A stretch of 64,000 nucleotides of DNA from Hydractinia symbiolongicarpus. Its lineage: Eukaryota; Cnidaria; Hydrozoa; Anthoathecata; Hydractiniidae. This document shows, piece after piece, positions 37,137 to 45,518 of the stretch (position 1 is its first letter; every line of letters starts with the position of its first letter). Position numbers and translations under genes: made by a program. The notes beneath the pieces are model-generated. The model saw only the letters and a list, made by a program, of their open reading frames with translations. It had not been told where the DNA came from and made no database searches. Location of the stretch: assembly GCF_029227915.1 (NCBI RefSeq), contig NC_079887.1, positions 27,465,650 through 27,529,649 of the forward strand. The letters are read 5' to 3'.

Positions 37137-39297
37137 GTATAGTCGAATGTATACAAAGAAAGTACCCTGTGAGTAAACTCATTTCCAGAACGATTTTTTA
37201 AATTATTTTTTCACCACTAAAACGCATGAGACTTGTAGTTTTCAAAAATATTTTCATATTTGATGTGACGCTGAATAAAAGAAGTTTAATCGCCGGCAAA
37301 CGAAAATCCGCGAGTTCCTGTAAATCCCGGACTCGGCCCGTATAGTCAAAAGTATACAAAGAAAGTACCCAGGGAGTAAACTCATTTCCCGAACGATTTT
37401 TTAATTTATTTTTTCACCACTAAAACGCATGAGACTTGTAGTTTTCAAAAATGTTTTCATTTTTGATGAGACGCTTAATGAAAGAGGTTTAATCGCCGGC
37501 AAACGAAAACCCGCGATTTCCCGTAAATCCGGGGCTTGGCCCGTATAGTCAAAAGTATACAAAGAAAGTACCCAGGGAGTAAACTCATTTCCCGAACGAT
37601 TTTTTAAATTATTTTTTCACCACTAAAACGCATGAGACTTGTAGTTTTCAAAAATATTTTCATATTTGATGTGACGCTGAATAAAAGAAGTTTAATCGCC
37701 GGCAAACGAAAATCCGCGACTTCCTGTAAATCCCGGACTCGGCCCGTATAGTCAAAAGTATACAAAGAAAGTACCCAGGGAGTAAACTCATTTCCCGAAC
37801 GATTTTTTAATTTATTTTTTCACCACTAAAACGCATGAGACTTGTAGTTTTCAAAAATGTTTTCATTTTTGATGAGACGCTTAATGAAAGAGGTTTAATC
37901 GGCGGCAAACGAAATCCCGCGTTTTCCCGTAAATCCGGGGCTTGGCCCGTATAGTCGAATGTATACAAAGAAAGTACCCAGGGAGTAAACTCATTTCCCG
38001 AACGATTTTTTATATTATTTTTTTACCACTAAACGCATGAGACTTGTAGTTTTCAAAAATGTTTTCATTTTTGATGAGACGCTGAATAAAAGCAGTTTAA
38101 TCCCCGGCAAACGGAGTAAACTCATTTCCCGAACGATTTTTGAAATTATTTTTTCACCACTAAAACGCATGAGACTTGTAGTTTTTAAAAATGTTTTCAT
38201 TTTTGATGAGACGCTTAATGAAAGAGGTTCAATCGCCGGCAAACGAAATCCCGCGTTTTCCCGTAAATCCGGGGCTTGGCCCGTATAGTCGAATGTATAC
38301 AAAGAAAGTACCCAGGGAGTAAACTCATTTCCCGAACGATTTTTTAAATTTTTTTTTCACCACTAAAACGCATGAAACTTGTAGTTTTCAAAAATGTTTT
38401 CATTTTTGATGAGACGCTGTATAAAAGAAGTTTAATCGCCGGCAAACGAAAACCCGCGATTTCCCGTAAATCCCGGGCTTGGCACGTATAGTCGAATGTA
38501 TACAAAGAAAGTACCCTGTGAGTAAACTCATTTCCAGAACGATTTTTTAAATTATTTTTTCACCACTAAAACGCATAAGACTTGTAGTTTTTAAAAATGT
38601 TTTCATTTTTGATGAGACGCTGAATAAAAGCAGTTTAATCGCCGGCAAACGAAAACCCGCGATTTCCCGTAAATCCGGGGCTTGGCCCGTATAGTCAAAA
38701 GTATACAAAGAAAGTACCCAGGGAGTAAACTCATTTCCCGAACGATTTTTTAAGTTTTTTTTTCACCACTAAAACGCATGAAACTTGTAGTTTTCAAAAA
38801 TGTTTTCATTTTTGATGAGACGCTGTATAAAAGAAGTTTAATCGCCGGCAAACGAAAACCCGCGATTTCCCGTAAATCCCGGGCTTGGCACGTATAGTCG
38901 AATGTATACAAAGAAAGTACCCTGTGAGTAAACTCATTTCCAGAACGATTTTTTAAATTATTTTTTCACCACTAAAACGCATGAGACTTGTAGTTTTCAA
39001 AAATATTTTCATATTTGATGTGACGCTGAATAAAAGAAGTTTAATCGCCGGCAAACGAAAATCCGCGAGTTCCTGTAAATCCCGGACTCGGCCCGTATAG
39101 TCAAAAGTATACAAAGAAAGTACCCAGGGAGTAAACTCATTTCCCGAACGATTTTTTAATTTATTTTTTCACCACTAAAACGCATGAGACTTGTAGTTTT
39201 CAAAAATGTTTTCATTTTTGATGAGACGCTTAATGAAAGAGGTTTAATCGCCGGCAAACGAAATCCCGCGTTTTCCCGTAAATCCGGGGCTTGGCCC
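37137..39297. repeat. Dimer-like stretch (406-bp period) with a deletion composite
   Basis: Anchors 37340/37746 and 37543/37949 pair at 406 bp (shifted-dyad unit followed by taatttattt unit). Anchors 38283/38689 and 38486/38892 also pair at 406 bp (gctgtataaaag unit and ccctgtgag unit). The 334-bp composite lies between the two dimer sets. Confidence 0.7.
37949..38282 (+). repeat. Composite monomer with ~72-bp deletion, 334 bp
   Basis: ccccggcaaac is joined directly to ggagtaaactc at about 38113. The CCCG boxes, the anchor and the TATAC arm of one unit are lost, about 72 bp relative to two full units. Shared sequence at the junction is at most one or two bases. I saw this junction only once, so it is private to zone E. 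Longer open frames run through it on both strands as a by-product. Confidence 0.85.
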
Positions 39298-39499
39298 GTA
39301 TAGTCGAATGTATACAAAGAAAGTACCCAGGGAGTAAACTCATTTCCCAAACGATTTTTTATATTATTTTTTTACCACTAAACGCATGAGACTTGTAGTT
39401 TTCAAAAATATTATCATATTTGATGTGACGCTGAATAAAAGAAGTTTAATCGCCGGCAAACGAAAATCCGCGATTTCCCGTAAATCCCGGACTCGGCCC
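39298..39499 (+). repeat. Monomer type with TATATTATTTTTTTACC and ACTAAACGC, 202 bp
   Basis: The T6 region reads tttttatattattttttta and the following box loses one A (actaaacgc). It lacks the TTTAAA site. The type occurs in all zones: in zone A after anchors 224, 3283, 6238, 8459, 14753 and 15660; in zone B after 20128 and 21343; in zone E after 35112 and 35314; and in zone F after 39298, 40306, 41522, 42737, 43345, 43952, 45574, 46181, 49630, 50845, 53481 and 61497. It is often followed by a shifted-dyad segment. It is one of few markers linking zone A with zone F. Confidence 0.7.
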
Positions 39500-39559
39500 G
39501 TATAGTCAAAAGTATACAAAGAAAGTACCCAGGGAGTAAACTCATTTCCCGAACGATTT

Positions 39560-40770
39560 TTGAAAATATTTTTTCACCACTAAAACGCATGAGACTTGTA
39601 GTTTTCAAAAATGTTTTCATTTTGTATGAGACGCTGAATAAAAGCAGTTTAATCGCCGGCAAACGAAAACCTGCGATTTCCCTAAATCCCGGACTCGGCC
39701 CGTATAGTCAAAAGTATACAAAGAAAGTACCCAGAGAGTAAACTCATTTCCAGAACGATTTTTTAAATTATTTTTTCACCACTAAAACGCATAAGACTTG
39801 TAATTTTTAAAAATGTTTTCATTTTTGATGAGACGCTGAATAAAAGAAGTTTAATCGCCGGCAAACGAAAACCCGCGATTTCCCGTAAATCCCGGGCTTG
39901 GCCCGTATAGTCAAAAGTATACAAAGAAAGTACCCTGTGAGTAAACTCATTTCCAAAACGATTTTTTAAATTATTCTTTCACCACTAAAACGCATAAGAC
40001 TTGTAGTTTTCAAAAATGTTTTCATTTTTGATGAGACGCTGAATAAAAGAAGTTTAATCGCCGGCAAACGAAAACCCGCGATTTCCTGTAAATCCAGGGC
40101 TTGGGCCGTATAGTCAAAAGTATACAAAGAAAGTACCCAGGGAGTAAACTCATTTCCCGAACGATTTTTTAAATTATTTTTTCACCACTAAAACGCATGA
40201 GACTTGTAGTTTTCAAAAATGTTTTCATTTTGGATGAGACGCTTAATGAAAGAGGTTTAATCGCCGGCAAACGCCGCGTTTTCCCGTAAATCCGGGGCTT
40301 GGCCCGTATAGTCGAATGTATACAAAGAAAGTACCCAGGGAGTAAACTCATTTCCCGAACGATTTTTTATATTATTTTTTTACCACTAAACGCATGAGAC
40401 TTGTAGTTTTCAAAAATGTTTTCATTTTTGATGAGACGCTGAATAAAAGCAGTTTAATCGCCGGCAAACGAAAATCCGCGATTTCCCGTAAATCCCGGAC
40501 TCGGCCCGTATAGTCAACGGTATACAAAGAAAGTACCCAGGGAGTAAACTCATTTCCCGAACAATTTTTGAAATTATTTTTTCACCACTAAAACGCATGA
40601 GACTTGTAGTTTTTAAAAATGTTTTTATTTTTGATGAGACGCTTAATGAAAGAGGTTTAATCGCCGGCAAACGAAATCCCGCGTTTTCCCGTAAATCCGG
40701 GGCTTGGCCCGTATAGTCAAAAGTATACAAAGAAAGTACCCAGGGAGTAAACTCATTCCCCGAACGATTT
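39560..40770. repeat. Six-monomer unit (1211 bp), copy 1, zone F
   Basis: Anchors 39702, 39905, 40108, 40306, 40508 and 40711. It is 5 bp shorter than the full unit because of the 198-bp monomer. Markers are cattttgtatgag/cattttggatgag, cttgtaattttt, ttattctttc, cctgtaaatccaggg and gtcaacgg. Confidence 0.8.
40108..40305 (+). repeat. Shortest simple monomer, 198 bp (5-bp deletion)
   Basis: caaacgaaatcccgcg becomes caaacgccgcg, a loss of five bases just after GCCGGC. The corresponding unit 1211 bp later (41319-41521) is intact, so the deletion post-dates or was lost from one copy of that duplication. Confidence 0.8.
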
Positions 40771-41935
40771 TTTAAATTATTTTTTCACCACTAAAACGCA
40801 TGAGACTTGTAGTTTTCAAAAATGTTTTCATTTTGGATGAGACGCTGAATAAAAGCAGTTTAATCGCCGGCAAACGAAAACCTGCGATTTCCCTAAATCC
40901 CGGACTCGGCCCGTATAGTCAAAAGTATACAAAGAAAGTACCCAGGGAGTAAACTCATTTCCAGAACGATTTTTTAAATTATTTTTTCACCACTAAAACG
41001 CATAAGACTTGTAATTTTTAAAAATGTTTTCATTTTTGATGAGACGCTGAATAAAAGAAGTTTAATCGCCGGCAAACGAAAACCCGCGATTTCCCGTAAA
41101 TCCCGGGCTTGGCCCGTATAGTCAAAAGTATACAAAGAAAGTACCCTGTGAGTAAACTCATTTCCAAAACGATTTTTTAAATTATTCTTTCACCACTAAA
41201 ACGCATAAGACTTGTAGTTTTCAAAAATGTTTTCATTTTTGATGAGACGCTGAATAAAAGAAGTTTAATCGCCGGCAAACGAAAACCCGCGATTTCCTGT
41301 AAATCCAGGGCTTGGCCCGTATAGTCAAAAGTATACAAAGAAAGTACCCAGGGAGTAAACTCATTTCCCGAACGATTTTTTAAATTATTTTTTCACCACT
41401 AAAACGCATGAGACTTGTAGTTTTCAAAAATGTTTTCATTTTGGATGAGACGCTTAATGAAAGAGGTTTAATCGCCGGCAAACGAAATCCCGCGTTTTCC
41501 CGTAAATCCGGGGCTTGGTCCGTATAGTCGAATGTATACAAAGAAAGTACCCAGGGAGTAAACTCATTTCCCGAACGATTTTTTATATTATTTTTTTACC
41601 ACTAAACGCATGAGACTTGTAGTTTTCAAAAATCTTTTCATTTTTGATGAGACGCTGAATAAAAGCAGTTTAATCGCCGGCAAACGAAAATCCGCGATTT
41701 CCCGTAAATCCCGGACTCGGCCCGTATAGTCAACGGTATACAAAGAAAGTACCCAGGGAGTAATCTCATTTCCCGAATAATTTTTGAAATTATTTTTTCA
41801 CCACTAAAACGCATGAGACTTGTAGTTTTTAAAAATGTTTTCATTTTTGATGAGACTCTTAATGAAAGAGGTTTAATCGCCGGCAAACGAAATCCCGCGT
41901 TTTCCCGTAAATCCGGGGCTTGGCCCGTATAGTCG
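40771..41935. repeat. Six-monomer unit (1216 bp), copy 2, zone F
   Basis: Anchors 40913, 41116, 41319, 41522, 41724 and 41927, offset 1211 then 1216 bp from copy 1. The two copies share the rare gtcaacgg spacer at 40508 and 41724. The match ends at the spacer after 41927. Confidence 0.8.
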
Positions 41936-42129
41936 AATGTATACAAAGAAAGTACCAAGGGAGTAAACTCATTTCCCGAACGATTTTTTAAATTTTTTTT
42001 TCACCACTAAAACGCATGAAACTTGTAGTTTTCAAAAATGTTTTCATTTTTGATGAGACGCTGAATAAAAGAAGTTTAATCGCCGGCAAACGAAAACCCG
42101 CGATTTCCCGTAAATCCCGGGCTTGGCAC

Positions 42130-42736
42130 GTATAGTCGAATGTATACAAAGAAAGTACCCTGTGAGTAAATTCATTTCCAGAACGATTTTTTAAATTATT
42201 TTTTCACCACTAAAACGCATAAGACTTGTAGTTTTTAAAAATGTTTTCATTTTTGATGAGACGCTGAATAAAAGCAGTTTAATCGCCGGCAAACGAAAAC
42301 CCGCGATTTCCCGTAAATCCGGGGCTGGGCCCGTATAGTCAAAAGTATACAAAGAAAGTACCCAGGGAGTAAACTCATTTCCCGAACGATTTTTTAAATT
42401 ATTTTTTCACCACTAAAACGCATGAGACTTGTAGTTTTCAAAAATTTTTTCATATTTGATGTGACGCTGAATAAAAGAAGTTTAATCGCCGGCAAACGAA
42501 AATCCGCGAGTTCCTGTAAATCCCGGACTCGGCCCGTATAGTCAAAAGTATACAAAGAAAGTACCCAGGGAGTAAACTCATTTCCCGAACGATTTTTTAA
42601 TTTATTTTTTCACCACTAAAACGCATGAGACTTAGTTTTCAAAAATGTTTTCATTTTTGATGAGACGCTTAATGAAAGAGGTTTAATCGCCGGCAAACGA
42701 AATCCCGCGTTTTCCCGTAAATCCGGGGCTTGGCCC
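42130..42736. repeat. Three-monomer cassette, copy 1 of 5
   Basis: Order: gcataagac/TTAAAAATG unit, shifted-dyad unit ending gagttcctg, and taatttattt/gcttaatgaaag unit. The same trio stands at 48615, 55914, 59874 and 63120. Between 38486 and 39297 the trio is interrupted by one extra monomer. Here the third unit is 2 bp short (cttagttttc). Confidence 0.8.
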
Positions 42737-43546
42737 GTATAGTCGAATGTATACAAAGAAAGTACCCAGGGAGTAAACTCATTTCCCGAACGATTTTTTA
42801 TATTATTTTTTTACCACTAAACGCATGAGACTTGTAGTTTTCAAAAATATTATCATATTTGATGTGACGCTGAATAAAAGAAGTTTAATCGCCGGCAAAC
42901 GAAAATCCGCGATTTCCTGTAAATCCCGGACTCGGCCCGTATAGTCAAAAGTGTACAAAGAAAGTACCCAGGGAGTAAACTCATTTCCCGAACGATTTTT
43001 GAAAATATTTTTTCACCACTAAAACGCACGAGACTTGTAGTTTTCAAAAATGTTTTCATTTTTGATGAGACGCTGAATAAAAGAAGTTTAATCGCCGGCA
43101 AACGAAAACCCGCGATTTCCTGTAAATCCAGGGCTTGGCCCGTATAGTCGGAAGTATACAAAGAAAGTACCCAGGGAGTAAACTCATTTCCCGAACGATT
43201 TTTTAAATTATTTTTTCACCACTAAAACGCATGAGACTTGTAGTTTTCAAAAATGATTTCATTTTGGATGAGACGCTGAATAAAAGCAGTTTAATCGCCG
43301 GCAAACGAAATCCCGCGTTTTCCCGTAAATCCGGGGCTTGGCCCGTATAGTCGAATGTATACAAAGAAAGTACCCAGGGAGTAAACTCATTTCCCGAACG
43401 ATTTTTTATATTATTTTCTTACCACTAAACGCATGAGACTTGTAGTTTTCAAAAATATTATCATATTTGATGTGACGCTGAATAAAAGAAGTTTAATCGC
43501 CGGCAAACGAAAATCCGCGATTTCCCGTAAATCCCGGACTCGGCCC

Positions 43547-43748
43547 GTATAGTCAAAAGTATACAAAGAAAGTACCCAGGGAGTAAACTCATTTCCCGAA
43601 CGATTTTTGAAAATATTTTTTTACCACTAAAACGCATGAGACTTATAGTTTTCAAAAATGTTTTCATTTTGGATGAGACGCTGAATAAAAGCAGTTTAAT
43701 CGCCGGCAAACGAAAACCTGCGATTTCCCTAAATCCCGGACTCGGCCC
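43547..43748 (+). repeat. Box-poor monomer type (cctgcg...ccctaaat end), 202 bp
   Basis: The end reads cctgcgatttccctaaatc followed by ccggactcgg, or ccagactcgg in other copies. Compared with the reference, the first two CCCG boxes are lost, the third is also lost in the ccagactcgg form, and one base is deleted, which explains the 202-bp length. About 44 of the 312 units end this way by eye. The next anchors include 3080, 7551, 8257, 10699, 10901, 12529, 14550, 17900, 19925, 21140, 23974, 24379, 24984, 28021, 29237, 30048, 32074, 43749, 44559, 45978, 46788, 50642, 51452, 53278, 54088, 54899 and 62105. They usually carry GCAG rather than GAAG before TTTAATCGCC. Confidence 0.75.
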
Positions 43749-43766
43749 GTATAGTCAAAAGTATAC
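43749..43766 (+). other. GTATA / TATAC inverted repeat with variable 8-bp spacer
   Basis: Arms GTATA (43749-43753) and TATAC (43762-43766) flank an 8-bp spacer. The right arm lies inside the 6-bp palindrome GTATAC. Across the window the spacer takes at least four forms (gtcaaaag, gtcgaatg, gtcaacgg, gtcaaagg), while the arms are rarely changed. Arm changes I saw: GTTTA at 24379, 26200, 27819, 29035 and 31872; GTAAA at 7853, 15054, 54291 and 55102; ATATA at 63932; and right-arm changes near 3292, 6247, 35731 and 42950. Conserved arms with a free spacer are typical of a protein-binding site, but this is inference. Confidence 0.7.
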
Positions 43767-43804
43767 AAAGAAAGTACCCAGGGAGTAAACTCATTTCCCG
43801 AACG

Positions 43805-43823
43805 ATTTTTTAAATTATTTTTT
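43805..43823 (+). other. AT tract with two T6 runs (TTTAAA core)
   Basis: Two runs of six T flank AAATTA, starting 12 bp apart. Zone-specific versions provide useful subfamily markers: ttactttttc and ttattatttc (mainly A), tatattattttttt (A, E and F), aaatttttttttc, tgaaattatt, tgaaaatatt, taatttattt and ttattctttc (B to F). This is the lowest-GC part of the unit and would be expected to disfavour or phase nucleosomes. That role is inferred from known A/T-tract behaviour. Confidence 0.6.
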
Positions 43824-43853
43824 CACCACTAAAACGCATGAGACTTGTAGTTT

Positions 43854-43875
43854 TCAAAAATGTTTTCATTTTTGA
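43854..43875 (+). other. Perfect 9-bp dyad (hairpin-capable), example of one per monomer
   Basis: The left arm TCAAAAATG and right arm CATTTTTGA are exact reverse complements around a TTTT spacer. The element occurs in essentially every monomer. Variants: left arm TTAAAAATG (usually with gcataagac upstream), left arm TCAAGAATG (mostly zone A), a pair of changes giving TCAAAAATA...CATATTTGA with spacer TTTT or TTAT, and right arm CATTTTGGA. The TTAAAAATG form would still pair by U-G wobble in RNA; the others weaken the stem. It could be a cruciform-prone site, a homodimer binding site or an RNA hairpin. Nothing in the sequence decides between these. Confidence 0.85.
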
Positions 43876-43918
43876 TGAGACGCTGAATAAAAGAAGTTTA
43901 ATCGCCGGCAAACGAAAA

Positions 43919-43952
43919 CCCGCGATTTCCCGTAAATCCCGGGCTTGGCCCG
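43919..43952 (+). other. Four CCCG boxes at ~10-bp spacing across the monomer junction
   Basis: CCCG begins at 43919, 43929, 43938 and 43949, giving spacings of 10, 9 and 11 bp, close to one helical turn each. The fourth box leads into the next monomer's GTATAG. The last two boxes also form a CGGGC-TTG-GCCCG inverted repeat (43940-43952). This segment is both the most GC-rich part of the unit and the most variable. Observed junction forms include cccgggcttgg, cccggcttgg, cccggactcgg, cccagactcgg, cctggactcgg, ccggggcttgg, ccagggcttgg and cctgcgcttgg. Confidence 0.75.
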
Positions 43953-44558
43953 TATAGTCAAAAGTATACAAAGAAAGTACCCAGGGAGTAAACTCATTTC
44001 CCGAACGATTTTTTATATTATTTTTTTACCACTAAACGCATGAGACTTGTAGTTTTCAAAAATATTATCATATTTGATGAGACGCTGAATAAAAGAAGTT
44101 TAATCGCCGGCAAACGAAAACCCGCGATTTCCCGTAAATCCCGGGCTTGGCACGTATAGTCGAATGTATACAAAGAAAGTACCCTGTGAGTAAACTCATT
44201 TCCAGAACGATTTTTTAAATTATTTTTTCACCACTAAAACGCATAAGACTTGTTGTTTTTAAAAATGTTTTCATTTTTGATGAGACGCTAAATAAAAGCA
44301 ATTTAATCGCCGGCAAACGAAAACCCGCGATTTCCCGTAAATCCGGGGCTTGGCCCGTATAGTCAAAAGTATACAAAGAAAGTACCCAGGGAGTAAACTC
44401 ATTTCCCGAACGATTTTTTAAATTATTTTTTCACCACTAAAACGCATGAGACTTGTAGTTTTCAAAAATGTTTTCATTTTTGATGAGACGCTGAATAACA
44501 GCAGTTTAATCGCCGGCAAACGAAAACCTGCGATTTCCCTAAATCCCGGACTCAGCCC

Positions 44559-44761
44559 GTATAGTCAAAAGTATACAAAGAAAGTACCCAGGGAGTAAAC
44601 TCATTTCCCGAACGATTTTTGAAATTATTTTTTCACCACTAAAACGCATGAGACTTGTAGTTTTCAAAAATGTTTTCATTTTTGATGAGACGCTTAATGA
44701 AAGAGGTTTAATCGCCGGCAAACGAAATCCCGCGTTTTCCCGTAAATCCGGGGCTTGGCCC
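44559..44761 (+). repeat. Monomer type with GCTTAATGAAAGAGG, 203 bp
   Basis: The GCTGAATAAAAGAAG segment is replaced by GCTTAATGAAAGAGG, and the end is gaaatcccgcgttttcccg with a ccggggcttgg junction, often followed by the gtcgaatg spacer. The replacement removes the AATAAA hexamer present in the reference. The type is absent before about 19.4 kb and common from there to the end of the window. A sister form ending ggaaaacgaaaacccgcg marks zones B and D. Several zone D hybrids have their exchange point inside this shared segment. Confidence 0.8.
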
Positions 44762-45518
44762 GTATAGTCGAATGTATACAAAGAAAGTACCCAGGGAGTA
44801 AACTCATTTCCCGAACGATTTTTTAAATTATTTTTTCACCACTATAACGCATGAGACTTGTAGTTTTCAAAAATGTTTTCATTTTTGATGAGACGCTGAA
44901 TAAAAGCAGTTTAATCGCCGGCAAACAAAAATCCGCGATTTCCCGTAAATCCCGGACTCGGCCCGTATAGTCAACGGTATACAAAGAAAGTACCCAGGGA
45001 GTAAACTCATTTCCCGAACGATTTTTGAAATTATTTTTTCACCACTAAAACGCATGAGACTTGTAGTTTTCAAAAATGTTTTCATTTTTGATGAGACGCT
45101 TAATGAAAGAGGTTTAATCGCCGGCAAACGAAATCCCGCGTTTTCCCGTAAATCCGGGGCTTGGCCCGTATAGTCGAATGTATACAAAGAAAGTACCCAG
45201 GGAGTAAACTCATTTCCCGAACGATTTTTTAAATTTTTTTTTCACCACTAAAACGCATGAAACTTGTAGTTTTCAAAAATGTTTTCATTTTTGATGAGAC
45301 GCTGAATAAAAGAAGTTTAATCGCCGGCAAACGAAAACCCGCGATTTCCCGTAAATCCAGGGCTTGGCACGTATAGTCGAATGTATACAAAGAAAGTACC
45401 CAGGGAGTAAACTCATTTCCCGAACGATTTTTTAAATTTTTTTTTCACCAATAAAACGCATGAAACTTGTAGTTTTCAAAAATGTTTTCATTTTTGATGA
45501 GACGCTGAATAAAAGCAG

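Larger units (their letters stand above)
43749..43951 (+). repeat. Reference monomer, 203 bp, closest to the window consensus
   Basis: I use this unit as the type monomer. From its GTATAG start the order is: GTATA/TATAC inverted repeat, GGGAGTAAACTCATTTCCC segment, two T6 tracts around AAATTA, the CACCACTAAAACGC box, ATGAGACTTGTAG, a dyad of two 9-bp arms, GACGCTGAATAAAAG, GCCGGC, then a CCCG-rich end. The unit at 45978-46180 is identical by eye, as expected from the 2229-bp higher-order duplication. Hand counts on the same consensus give 77 G+C of 203 and 12 CpGs, against about 7 expected from composition. GTATAC, GCCGGC and usually TTTAAA recur once per unit, so enzymes cutting them should give a ~203-bp ladder. 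Confidence 0.93.
43290..45518. repeat. Eleven-monomer higher-order unit (2229 bp), copy 1
   Basis: Anchors 43345 to 45371 each recur at exactly +2229 bp. The unit includes a tgaaaatatt monomer, the reference monomer, a gttgttttt unit, a ctcagcccg junction, a gtcaacgg unit, an actataacgc unit and two AAATTTTTTTTT units. Very few differences from copy 2 are visible. Confidence 0.88.

Noticed and set aside
38015-38302. Overlapping 95- and 83-codon frames on opposite strands
   Set aside because: Created by the private 72-bp deletion at about 38113; no independent sign of coding.
43749-43951. Ancestral half-monomer (~101 bp) duplication
   Set aside because: CTTG occurs at both halves and ATTTCCCG occurs twice (132 bp apart), but the halves do not align convincingly by eye.
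43842-43955. Plus-strand 39-codon frame from gcATGaga to the TAG in GTATAG, present in many monomers
   Set aside because: It has a real ATG and stop inside one unit, but 1-bp deletions (cccggcttgg, ccctaaat), loss of the ATG in gcataagac and many non-synonymous changes are freely tolerated. No ribosome-binding or promoter context is visible.
43900-43960. CENP-B box
   Set aside because: I compared the reference monomer with the consensus NTTCGNNNNANNCGGGN on both strands. TTCGTTTGCCGG on the minus strand is only a partial resemblance with wrong spacing and lacks the central A.
44879-45187. Minus-strand open frames of 60-106 codons repeated through the window (LYTFDYTG... and related)
   Set aside because: They recur because the DNA repeats. 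Most begin at TTG rather than ATG, 203 bp is not a multiple of three so each monomer changes frame, they end at different points after 1-bp indels, and the translation resembles no family I know.
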